Shown piece after piece: positions 1-9,539 of a stretch of 21,129 bases of DNA. The DNA comes from Spirogloea muscicola. Taxonomy: Eukaryota; Streptophyta; Zygnematophyceae; Spirogloeales; Spirogloeaceae. The stretch covers positions 1 to 21,129 of the forward strand of contig WELB01000298.1 of assembly GCA_009602725.1 (NCBI GenBank), given 5' to 3'. The first letter of the stretch is position 1; the number at the start of each line of letters is the position of its first letter. Position numbers and translations under genes: made by a program. The notes beneath the pieces are model-generated. The model searched no databases. It saw only the letters and a list, made by a program, of their open reading frames with translations, and was not told where the DNA came from.

Positions 1-160
1 CCCTAAAACCTAAAACCTAAACCCTAAACCCGAAACCCGGGACCCCAAACCCGGGACCCCAAACCCGGAAGCCGAAACCAAAGACCCCAAACGCGGAACC
101 CGAAACCCGGACCCCCAACCCGGAACCCCAAACCCGGAACCCAAAACCACTTAACCCCTT
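1..160. repeat. Terminal telomere repeat, degenerate, C-rich strand
   Basis: The first about 30 bases are CCCTAAA-like units (CCCTAAAA, CCTAAAA, CCTAAA, CCCTAAA). From about 30 to 150 they grade into telomere-variant units in which T is replaced by C or G (CCCGAAA, CCCCAAA, AACCCGGGA, AACCCGGAA). The C-rich strand reading 5' to 3' into the sequence is the orientation expected at a left chromosome end with TTTAGGG-type telomeres, the type known from plants and many chlorophyte algae. The run is short, so this is either a truncated assembly end or the proximal, degenerate part of a telomere. Confidence 0.85.
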
Positions 161-165
161 CTTCA

Positions 166-193
166 TTTAGGGTTTAGGGTTTAGGGTTTAGGG
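166..193 (+). repeat. Four perfect TTTAGGG units in inverted orientation
   Basis: Four exact head-to-tail TTTAGGG heptamers lie on the plus strand (166-172, 173-179, 180-186, 187-193). This is the G-rich strand, opposite to the C-rich terminal block that precedes it, so the two blocks form an inverted, roughly palindromic arrangement around a degenerate centre. Possible origins are a telomere-telomere fusion scar, an inverted interstitial telomere insertion, or an assembly join. Confidence 0.9.
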
Positions 194-966
194 CTCTTCA
201 TCAACGTGCAGGGCGCGCTCTAAGTCAGGCCTCCGGCTTTCGTGGCGGCGCTCCAGCTCCCCAAGTTAGCTTGTCAGATTTGTTTGTGCTCACCCGTGGG
301 TACTAATGTCATCTTAGGTACCTTAGATTAGGTCTCCGTATTATGTAGCATTGTTTAGTCTGCACTCGACTCTGCCTGAACAATGTATTGCTTGAATTGG
401 CCTCCCTTTCAATTCATGCGCCCCGCGCGCCTTCTCTCTTCTTGACTCTCATTCATAGGTTCATTGTCAGCTCTTGGGCGCGTGGCAGTCATGTGAGCTC
501 TTAGATGTACTCATTACTCGTGAATCTGTCATAAGATTAGCCAGATCTATGGCACTAACAGTGCCCTAAAGCAGTGGCATGCAAAGGACCGTGCTTTATA
601 CAGAGCTGCACTGTAACTTTACATCCACATATGGGGATATTAGCTCCTTCAGAATGCCGAAGTGACAAATGTGTCACCAGGGCTGTGTTTCCCAAGAAAG
701 AGTGAACAGTGCTAGCCTGTGATGCCCTTCTCATACGTGTTAAATAGCATGGCTAATACAGCCATAATAACCAAGAGACACACCCAAGTCCGTCCTTTAA
801 ACGGGCTAGCATGAATGTTTGAAGGGTGGGGATTGTGCGCTAGATAAAGAGGCGGATGTGTCGAGCCATTCTCATGTATTGGTTCTCTGCCCCTGAAGTC
901 TTGGGCAACCGTCCTGCACAATTGACAGGCAGGTCATCTCAGAGGCTGCCCCCTTGACATCAATCG
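194..966. other. Subtelomeric non-coding stretch and probable TMEM104 3' UTR
   Basis: No open frame here has family resemblance or coding-like structure; the longest frames are short and use non-ATG starts. The part next to 967 is probably the 3' UTR of the minus-strand TMEM104 gene. No satellite or transposon was recognised, so a conserved gene lies less than 1 kb from the telomere repeat. Confidence 0.6.
619..623 (-). terminator. Candidate UGUAA polyadenylation signal for TMEM104
   Basis: The minus strand reads TGTAA here, about 345 bases past the TMEM104 stop codon. UGUAA is the usual poly(A) signal in chlorophyte algae. A five-base motif is frequent by chance, and a TGTAA also occurs on the plus strand at 612-616, so this is only a candidate. 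RNA 3'-end reads would settle it. Confidence 0.3.
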
Positions 967-3900
967 TCAGTCATTGCAATGTGATGCAGTTGCAGCAGCA
1001 TTGAAGAGACAAGCTGGCAGGAGCACATAAGCAGAAATCGCCCATTTTGGTAAAGAAGACGACTGGATCAACCAACACAAAATACAGAATGTACAAGAAG
1101 GTAGATCGCATTAAGGATGGACACGTACATCCTTGAGCAGTGGACAAGGCAAGCAGGGATGATAAACATGACGGCAGCGCCAGCATATGCGCCCGTAATC
1201 CCCACCAATGAATTTACATTTAAGCCGAAATGCTTGACATACAGGACACCCACAGCAAAAGAATATGAGGTCATGATTACTGAACTTCGCCTCTAATCTC
1301 ACTTGCTGGTTGGAAGTGGCTCCTGCTTACATCCATCCAGCATGCATGACACTAGTGATGCTTGTCCTTTGAGTACTAGACCTGCGTGGCGTGAGAAGGA
1401 CTCTGACATTTGACGAGTGAGGCTTTCAGCGGGGCACGCATGCAAGGGACATGAGGTCGGCATTCAATTAGGTCGAGTCACGGTAATTCTTACCTCGGCA
1501 GCAAGGCAACAAGCTATAGGAGGCCCAACAGCAAGGAGCGTAACACCAATTCTCCGCAGTGCTGCCTTGTCCAGGTACCGTGGATCGATGGTAGCAACAG
1601 TCTCCAGATCATCCTTCAGGCGGGCCTTGGACTCTACATTGTGCAATAGATCGTAGCTCAATGTCTCCTCATCCTGTGATAATGATATCTTAAGCCTTTG
1701 GGGAAGCAGTAACAGATTTTTACCGGCAGGTCTGACAGTGCACGACAGGTGACAAGAGTACGGTTGAGAGTAGACCTTTTGGGGGGAAAATGAGGTGGAA
1801 GAGTGTGTCGAGATTGTTCCGCAGGGTGATTGAAAGCATCGGGAAGCTTGATGACAGCGTAAATACTGCATGGAGTTGCACATCATTGAAGTCCACAATC
1901 AATGGTCAGACGAGTCCCAGTTCATGCCGCTAGGCAGCCCTTTCTAGCATACTTGTGGCGCTTGGACAAGTGTCAATCCTAACAGCTGCGCAAGGCAAGT
2001 GTGAGGTAGAATTTAGCATCCATGAATCCTACAGATTGGAAGTTCCCTGCATATGATGTATCTTCTGGCATTTGGCAATACCTGGGAAAAGAAGCAAAGC
2101 ATCTCCCACCCATCCATAGTGTGAGCCAGGTCAAGGAAGCTCCCCATCCACCCCCCGTCTATGTAGCTTTTTCATACAGACTCACAACGTTTACCATGCA
2201 AACGGACTACTCTTGTAGCTCATGCAGGTGTGCTGAGCAGCAACAAGGAGGACACGACGGAGGGTCTATTCATCATGGTTGGCCAAGCATCCTCACACGA
2301 GCAAGAGCGAAGCAGGGGAAAAGGGCTTTGGAGTGCAAGCATCAATTGGATATCTGCAGCTGGGAAATTGAATGTGATCGGATCCTCAGCATGAAGACCT
2401 GTGCAGTCTACACGTTAGCTGTTTCTGCACAACCCATGTTGGTGCTTGCGATTCCCACAGTGGCGCATGCCAAAGCAGAGGAGAATCCTGTATCTGCCTA
2501 AGCACGACAGGACACCAAGAGCTTGCAAATCTCTGACTCAAGCTGAAATGGAGGAATGAATACATACCAAATGCTACGCCGCACGACACGAATAGGAGGA
2601 TGTACAGCGAGAAGATCCCAATAAAGGCAATACCTATGACTCTAGTCACAAGTTCCTTGTCCTGCATGGGCGTTATGATACCAGGCAGGCTGCAACATGA
2701 CAGTCACCGGTCTCAAACGCCATCCTTCCAACATGCAGAGTGCATGACACAGACTCAGCAATGTCCTCAGCAACTAGGGTACAAGAGCTTGATGGTGCAA
2801 AAAGTCCCACTGAAAACACCATGCCGGAGACGGTGCATCACTACGAGTAGATGAAGGGCAGCTGCCACTATGCACCTGTGGTGGCACATGAAGGCATACA
2901 CTGCGCCACCAAATAGATTCGGCAGCTCTCTGCATGAACAAAGGAAGTTGTGCCGCATAAGAGAGCAGGACAACAACACAGAGCAGCTATCACACGGAGG
3001 GGGGGAGCCTCGATAGGCCACAAGCTGGTTGGACAAGCTGTGACGAGCAGCACCTGATCTCAAAGAGTGGGACTTCTTTCACCTTCCCCCCCGTCCTCAG
3101 GGCAGATGCTGAGGCTAGCACAATGATGCTGCAAGACACTGAGGATTATTCAGAAGGGTCGAAGCAGCAAGATGGTGGGTGCACTGCAAGAAGCAACCTG
3201 ATGCCGCCAAGGAAGCTGCCAACGAAGCTGCCAAGAGTGATTGGGTCGACCCGTGGAACCTGGCAGGTTATCATGATTCCATGTACTTAATAGCACTTGC
3301 TTGCGGTATCAAGAAACCATTGATTAAGTGGCCTTTGCCACTTTGTATCTGGTGACAAATGCGTAGCAAGAGCTAGCTTGCTCGAGCTACCAAAGAGGGA
3401 CTGCATGAGCGTCTGACTCACGTCAAGAGGGAGGCGTTCCTGATTGCCTGAAAAGCAACACACCGTAATTAAGGGTTATTAAATATGGGGATATGCAATC
3501 TGAATAGGGGAATGTACAACACATACCCTACACATGACACACGGCAGCAGCCCCTCAATACTGTCTATGAGGCACTGGCAAGGAATATGCACAGGCTGCC
3601 ATTCGTACTGGCAAGCAACTAGCATCAAAAACACTTAGCATGTGTAGCAACGTACCATTGTGGCCATCTGGAGTAGCTTAGTCTTCTGAAAGTCAAAGAA
3701 ACTGCAGGTAAGGGTAAATGGGAAAGATTCATTGCTCTGGTTGCGCAATTTCCTTGCCATGCTAAGGTCTGCTGGACTTACACAAAGTGGCTGCCTTGTA
3801 GGCTAGCCACATCTACTTAAGAACCACACAGTAATCCCGGGGTCTGTGTACAACTGTACCTAAATGAACCTAACAGCAAGAGATGCCCTTGCATGAAGAG

Positions 3901-5949
3901 AACTAGACCAAATGGCCCTCACAACTTTGCGGGGGTAGTAGGTGAAAGGCATCTCTTGAGCATGGCATGACCTCTCAGCAAGGCTCCTGGCTGTGATGGT
4001 GCCACTGACTGGGATCCAGCTGACTTGACCATGCATTTGCAGGTGGCAGGGCTCACCAGAAAGGCACAATAAGGACGATGAAGAGGGCAAGAAACATGTT
4101 GAAGGCCCAAGGAGGAGCGTGATCCCCATACATGAAACCCACCATTGAACGTGGTACGAACGTGCAATAGATTGCTGCATCCCCGAATAAATATAGCTGC
4201 ACAAGCTCACAAGGGGTTGCTTGATGCATTTTGCAACGTGGTCAACAGCAGTTGAGATCGGGTGTCCAGTCAATCAGCAGCCTTGCAATCCGGCAGCGGT
4301 AGCTCCAGTCAACAGGTGTGATCGATTGTGTTTATCAGCCGTCGCCCTAGCCCACCATCAGCCTCTCCTTTCCATGATGTCTCCAGAGAAGAGATTGCAG
4401 GGCTGGTTTGTGGGCTGGGCAAGAATGTCATATGACAAGGAACCTCGTGACTTGCTGTACATGCCTCATGTACTTGAGAAGGCATGGGGACTGACAATCA
4501 AGGCAACGTAGAAGAGCACCCTTCCGGTCCTGTTGAAGAACATCTCCTGACAAACACAAGGCGCACACTTGTTGACTACTCAGATGTACATCTAATCTTG
4601 CAGGACCCCTCCGTCTTTACACAGGGGCACGATATGAATAATCACTAGCATTGACGTGCTAATGATTGAGACTCGTGGGAGTAGCACACGAATGAGCCCC
4701 AAAAGTCAGACCATGCTTGTCCACATCGTCTTGTGTTTGACTGAAGGGTGCATCACGACCTCACAAAGCACAACCATGCGCAAGCAGCAGCTAACGCTGT
4801 TGTGCAATGCGGAAAACAAGGACGAAGAACCTACAGCCATCTGCCCCAGCTCTGTTCGCCGGACGATCTCAAATGGTGACCGGTCCTTTTCTGCCGAATC
4901 CAGCAGCTCGGTTGACTCGGAGTCGTGCACAGACTGTGATGTCTGCAAGGAGGTTGTCAGCAAGAGGCATCGGAGTTCACACGAATGCAGTCCCCTGCCA
5001 CTCGCTGCTAGACAGGCCAGCCTTGCTGACTGTGCATTTGCAAGCGAGTGCAGTAGCATTCGGCAACCATGGACATGAAGCTGCAGAGGAGGTTTCTGGC
5101 AAGGTGGCGAACCTTCTTCTCGTAGTAAAGGAGTGCATTTGCTGCTGCCATGCTCTCTATCATGAAGGTGACACCTACATAGCTGCAGAGGTATGCCTCA
5201 GTGATGTCAGGGCAGTGGCAAATACAGCAGAGTCCGGCCCCTGGAATGTCCAGCAATGACTCAGTCTCAAGGCTGGCTGCGGCATCTCCGTGCAATGTGC
5301 TGCCCTCCGGCATCACAAGGCCGTCGTACCTCAAGGAAGCGACCAGGAAGAGGAAGAGGCCACCCAGGAACTGCAGGCAGCGCAAGCAAAGCTTCCATGC
5401 TCATTGGTCTGCCGGCAATGCTGGGCTTCGAGGGTCGGCAAGCGAGCGACACCGGCAGCAACTTCTCCAGTCCGAGTCTCAGGGCCGAGGTCAGACTGCA
5501 CTGTCTCGTCCGGCCGTTGGGCACGCTGCCAGGCAGAGCATGGGCGGGCAGAGCAGCGCCCGCCTGGGGAACGGCAGGGAAAGGCTCACCCAGCCGCCCG
5601 TCGTGAGCACAGCAGGAAGCGCCAGCACGCCCGTGCCGACGACGAGGTTGAAGACGTATCTGCGGACGCGCCGGACGGGCTGACTGTCACTGGAGAAGTT
5701 GGCGCACGGGACCGACAGAGTGCAGCGACACGGCAGCGCTGGAGCTCAGGCATGGCCGATCAGGCCGTCGTGGCAGGTGAGGGGCGAGATGAGCGGGGGG
5801 AGGCGGAGGGCGCACATGAAGGCGACGAGGGGGCTGTAGGTGGACCCCGCCTCCGCGGGCGGGCTGCCCATGGCGCGGATGCGCTGGACCAGCGCAGCGG
5901 CGGCGCGGAGGAGGCTGCCGGCGGGCTTGGCGGCCGGAGGCTTCACCAT
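967..5949 (-). CDS. TMEM104: TMEM104-like multispanning membrane protein (17 exons, 508 aa)
   Basis: Exons, in minus-strand order: 5949-5816, 5659-5590, 5370-5330, 5182-5113, 4942-4835, 4546-4496, 4196-4057, 3701-3656, 3447-3422, 3128-3054, 2929-2876, 2689-2568, 2398-2297, 1865-1762, 1673-1494, 1232-1125, 1062-967. Phases agree at every join and total 1527 nt including the stop. The 508 aa compare with about 496 for human TMEM104. Family landmarks appear in order: NLVVGTG (49-55) in the first membrane segment, MIESMAAANA in exon 4, PFEIVRRTELGQMA (128-141), FFDFQKTK in exon 8, NLFGGAVYAFMCHH (258-271), FPMLSITLRNN (354-364) and SLVGITGAYAG (449-459). Hydrophobic segments lie between them. TMEM104 belongs to the amino-acid-permease-like superfamily; its substrate is not established. 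The start is the first ATG in frame, with A at -3 and G at +4. Least certain are the exon 14 donor (GTACTC at 1761), the exon 16 acceptor (AAG at 1233) and the exon 16/17 intron (62 nt). The family call is firm; transport activity is only inferred. Confidence 0.9.
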
Positions 5950-7337
5950 GCTCGGAGGGGCCGAGGCCGCATTGCGGGCACAGCGGAGATCAGGGAGGCG
6001 CGGGGGGCGGCGCGGCGAGCATGGCGCGGGGGNGCGGTTGGGGCCTGGGATCGGCTCGCCTCGCCCTGGGGGCTCCCGGGCCCTGACGACGGCCCGGCCC
6101 GGCCCCCCTCCCCGCGCCGTCCTGCGGCCCACGGGTGTGACGGGGGTCGGTGGTTCTCGCTACTCTTGCTGCTGGCCTCTCAACAGAGAAGAGCAGGCAC
6201 TCCCAATGGGGGCAAGGGCTGCGAAAAGCCAGCCCAAAAAGTATTCACAAAGGTTCAGAGGGGCCTAAGAGCGGTGAGCAGCTACAAAGGGGCCTGAGGA
6301 TGCAATGGTAAAACAGGGGGAGGATGGATCACTCAATAAGTACGAGTGAGGAGCCTCAGATCCGACAGACTAGCTGCCGGGAAGCTATCACCCTGACGAA
6401 AGCCAGAGCCCGCAGCGAGAGCACGGCCAGCTCGCAGATGCAGAGCGTGGGCATTAGGGATTAGGACAGAGAGGAGCAGGCAGGCCAGCGGCGCCGCGAA
6501 CGAGCGACCAAGGAATGCGGCTGCTGACATCACAAGAAGCGGCTGTACAAGGCCAGCCCGAAGCACACGGGTGTTCCTGACGGAGCCAGAACAACAGAAC
6601 AGAAGGAAAGGTGCAGCACTTCCTGGACGCTCGGGGCCTTTTCGGGTCCTTGTGTCCTGCTACCGCATGCGTCTATCCAAGTCCCTCCAGCGCTCCCAAG
6701 CGCTTGCTTTGCACTGCCGAGCCCGTTGCGCCCTTGCAGCAGCCTCTGGCTTGTGTAGCGAGGTAGACTTCTTCCTCCCCTCAGCTCATCTGACTTTCTA
6801 CTGTTGCCACGGGGTTACTTAGACCGCCATGTCTGACTAGCATGTGGTTGTGCTGATATGGTTATGAACGCCCTCTGTATGCACCTGGCTGGCTCGTTCA
6901 ATGTCAGCAGCCGTATCCTGTTCGCCCAGGGAATGGGCGCCACCCTCCCTGTTGGCAAAAGGGCTTGGATCCCGTGGTCCGGCACTCGGACATCGATCAG
7001 CGACCTCCATCTGCTGACCCGTGGTTGTTGATGACCATTTCCCTGCTCTGGCTGCCCCTCACATTGACCCTTCTCTGTCTTGCAGTCTAATCTTGTAGCA
7101 GCTTGTGTGCCAGATGAGATTGATCTGAAGCCCATTGCTTTGGTCTCTTAAATCTCACATCCAGGTGATAGCAAAGCTCCGCATTCAGGCCAAAACCTAA
7201 TGCCCTTTTTCTCAAGCGCACATATAATCGTGCAGCAGCAGCAGGTTGTGCCAGGTGTACACAGGCCCTAATGCAGCAAGCAGCTGGACACGAGCTCCTA
7301 CTTGGTGGCTCGTGCCTAATACCAAGTTGTGGTAGAG
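5950..7337. other. Intergenic stretch between TMEM104 and PSMD10
   Basis: This 1.39-kb stretch contains the TMEM104 upstream region (very GC-rich to about 6170, with one undetermined base at 6033) and the likely 3' UTR of the minus-strand PSMD10 gene. Open frames on both strands have non-ATG starts, no family resemblance and no consistent splice structure. The TMEM104 frame stays open upstream to about 6132, but its only upstream start there is GTG. An imperfect inverted repeat (about 6365-6470 against about 6690-6800) is the only other structure I see. No TATA box is obvious. Confidence 0.6.
6365..6800. repeat. Imperfect inverted repeat, arms of about 100 bp
   Basis: The minus strand of about 6470-6365 resembles the plus strand of about 6690-6800. 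Shared blocks include GCT(C/T)TGCA near the start, then CTCTGGCTT, then a GG-TAG-CTTC(T)TCC-like stretch. Identity by eye is about 65% with small gaps. Translated in matching frames both arms give an ALHxRAxxALAAxSG-like string, which reflects the same nucleotide similarity rather than proof of coding. It could be two decayed copies of a small dispersed repeat or a foldback element. No terminal repeats or target-site duplications were found. Confidence 0.4.
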
Positions 7338-8691
7338 TCATGAGTCAGCATCCATGGCCTCTGTTGTAGGAGCCTCCAGTTGAGCAAGCAAGGCAGTCTG
7401 CACTTCAGGGCTGGTTACAAGGCTGACTGCACTGTTGCCATCAGCATCCATTGTGTGGGGGCCTGCACCATGCTGCATGAGCTGTACGACAACCTGCCAC
7501 GTGCACAAGGTAGCACTGCCATGCAGTGAGGTATGACACAGTCGCCACACGCACACGGAAGCCACATGCCACCTCCCTGACAAGGATCATGACTCCTTAC
7601 ATGCATCAAACGTGGTTGCAATGACGGGGTGACACAAGCCCCTGCAGGAGCCAGACTAAGTGACGTGGAGGTGGCAGTGCCTTGAGTTCGACTCGGAGAG
7701 CGTGCATAGCATGTAGTATGCTTACCTTGGCATGGGAGCTGCCAAGTGCGTACATAAGGGGTTTGGTTATGGGGGAGTGCGTATAGCATGTAGGAGGCTT
7801 ACCTTGGCATGAGAGCTGATGACTGCGTACATGAGAGGAGTCTGGCCAGCCCTGTCTTTAGAGTCCACACTGGCTCCATCCTCTAGAAGAAGCTCCACAA
7901 GCTCGGTCCTGCCCGTGCCAGCAGCCCGGTGAAGAGCCGTGGCACCAATCTGCACGACCATAGATACACCGTGAGAGGGCGCTATTCATTAGTACGTCCG
8001 TGCAAGGTTCTGCGCAGCTGCATGCAACTTCAAGCAACCACCCCTTACAGCAGGAAGCGCACGTGGAGACCTGCAGCAGCTGCGGACCTTATCTGTAGAA
8101 GATATGTTGGCACCCCGTTTGCGCAGGAGCTGGGCAATCTGCGTGTGGCCTTTCGAAGCGGCATAGTGAAGAGGCGTCCTGCCTCCAGAGTTGGCCTTGT
8201 TGGGATCGGCCCCATGATCCAGCAGGGAAACCACGACCAGCAAATGCCCGCTGCTCACGGCCGAGTGAAGCGGAGTCCAGCCCTCGTCGTCGCAGTCATC
8301 CACGACGTCCCTGCCTCCCTCACCAGCGAGGAGCGCCACAGTCTACGCTGCGCGTCACACAAGCCCGTGGCTGTTCAGGCTCCAGCAGAGCTAGTGGCGG
8401 ACTGCAGCAATCTCCGGAGGTGCGCCCTAGAGCAGTGGCTCCTTATAGGCGACACCTCTGCCTGCAGCAGGGAGCAGTGCTGGCTCAGCGCGCCGGGCGT
8501 GGGAGCTGCAGCCGGTCGAGCATGGCGCTCACCTTGGCGTGGCCGGCTGCAGCAGCGACGTGCAGGCCGGTGCGGCCGTCCTCGTCGCGGCGGCGCGCGT
8601 GGCGAGCCAGCGCGTCCAGAGGGAGGCTGCCCAGGAAGTGCTCGTCGCCTGCTGCGGCCGCGGCGAAGAAGCCGTCCTCGTCGGCGCCCAT
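7338..8691 (-). CDS. PSMD10: Gankyrin-like ankyrin-repeat protein, 26S proteasome assembly chaperone (4 exons, 238 aa)
   Basis: Exons: 8691-8533, 8342-8088, 7949-7803 and 7493-7338, all joined in phase 0. The protein is a continuous run of ankyrin repeats: GRTGLHVAAAAGH (about 39-51), GWTPLHSAVSSGH, GRTPLHYAASKGH, GATALHRAAGTGR and GQTPLMYAVISSH, then a divergent last repeat and a tail ending in EAMDADS. Length and repeat number match PSMD10/gankyrin (226 aa in human, seven repeats), and the HYAASK repeat is typical of that family. In yeast and animals this protein (Nas6/gankyrin) binds the Rpt3 ATPase during assembly of the proteasome regulatory particle. The start has a strong context (GCCGCCATGG) and is the first in-frame ATG. 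A stop codon immediately upstream of the exon 2 frame forces the acceptor at 8343. The gene is divergent from AASDH. Generic ankyrin proteins are the main alternative, but collinearity with gankyrin is good. Confidence 0.88.
7695..7845. repeat. Imperfect tandem duplication spanning the PSMD10 exon 3 end and its splice donor
   Basis: Two copies of a roughly 74-base unit are offset by 77 bases (7695-7768 and 7772-7845). Both contain AGCATGTAG, then CTTACCTTGGCATG, then GAGCTG, then GCGTACAT. The distal copy (7772-7845) holds the last codons of PSMD10 exon 3 and its GTAAGC donor at 7802. The proximal copy lies in intron 3 and preserves both the coding string (PLMYALGSSHAK against PLMYAVISSHAK) and the donor. 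No AG acceptor precedes the intronic copy, so it is not a complete exon. Using its donor would read through an in-frame TAA. Confidence 0.85.
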
Positions 8692-9539
8692 GGCGGCTGA
8701 GGCGGCCTGTCCCAGGGGGCTTGGGGCCGGGGTGCCCGGGGAGCGGAGGCGCGGGTGGGGGCGGGCTGCAAGGGAGCAGAGAGGGGGGGCCTGTGTGGCC
8801 AAGCACCAAGGCAGAGCTGCTGAGCTGACCCGCTTTGCTCAAAGCTCAGTAACCACGAGTCTGCACATACAGTACGTCGCTACCTGATGCCCGAACACCG
8901 GACGGGGATGGGAGGAGAGCGACGACGTTGCCACACTCCGCCCCAGCTCCTCTGAGCCAGGCAGCTCACAGCCGTGGCGCGCCCTGCCAGGAGACAGGAG
9001 AGAGCTCGCCTCCTTCCGCCAGTCCTCTCAAGACGGCCTCTCTCACCTCTCAGTCACCCGTCCCTTTGGCACGAGCGCAGCGCAGCCGTCGGGCATGGGT
9101 CGGGGCTGGCGAGGGACTACCCTGACCGCCAGAGAGGAAGGCCGGCAGAGGAGCGAAGCGGCTGTCCGGCTCCCAGGAGTGCAACGGCGACTGCCGAAGC
9201 TGGCCGCCAAGGAGCAGCCCACAGCTTGTGCTGCGGCTACCCTTCCAGGGGCGACAGGCACGGCGTGTCAGGGCTGCTCGCCAAACGGACGGCGAGTCGG
9301 CATGATTTGGCTGCTCGCAACGGAGGCAGCTGCTGAAGCTCAGATGGCAGCTGCTGTGCATCGCAAGAGCGGGAGAGGGGTGGAGCAACACGGACGGCAG
9401 CAACACACAGACAGCCACCAGGCTCTAGGACCTGGGAACCCAAGGTAGTGTCTGGGTGCTCGCCCAGTGCCCGCAGCTCGAGGACAAGGGAAGGCAGAGA
9501 CGGGAGGGCCCGGTCGTCCGTGGGAGGCGAGGCCCTGCC
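8692..9539. promoter_or_regulatory. Divergent intergenic region, PSMD10 and AASDH upstream sequences
   Basis: The 848 bases separate the start codons of two divergently transcribed genes. No TATA box or recognisable operator was found. Short GC-rich open frames on both strands lack family resemblance and mostly lack ATG starts. The AASDH frame is open upstream to about 9456 but has no ATG before 9540. Promoter function is inferred from gene orientation only. Confidence 0.5.

Noticed and set aside
2022-2501. 159-aa ATG-started open frame on the plus strand
   Set aside because: It is antisense to TMEM104 exon 13 and flanking introns. I recognise no domain, and the minus-strand exon there is strongly supported.
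3198-3240. Short GAAGCTGCCAA-type repeat in TMEM104 intron 9, reading EAANEAAK on the plus strand
   Set aside because: Only two or three short units, within an intron of a well supported gene. It looks like chance local slippage.
5947-6132. Longer N-terminus for TMEM104 starting at 6132
   Set aside because: The codon at 6132 is GTG, the extension contains the N base and is low complexity. The ATG at 5949 has good context and gives a family-like length.
5290-6297. 335-aa open frame on the plus strand
   Set aside because: It lies antisense to TMEM104 exons 1-3, crosses the undetermined base, and is Arg/Gly/Ala-rich low complexity with no family resemblance. It is a GC-rich shadow frame.
6333-6566. 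Possible small secreted protein with a hydrophobic N-terminus
   Set aside because: The frame opens with GTG rather than ATG, and most of it falls in one arm of the inverted repeat. No homology or splice support.
6571-6822. 83-aa plus-strand frame
   Set aside because: It starts with GTG and covers the other repeat arm. Its similarity to the previous frame is explained by the repeat.
7707-7765. Extra PSMD10 exon made by the duplicated copy
   Set aside because: No AG acceptor lies between the true exon 3 donor and the duplicated coding string, so it cannot be spliced in as a separate exon.
9456-9539. Upstream extension of AASDH
   Set aside because: The frame is open but begins with GTG and has no ATG before 9540.
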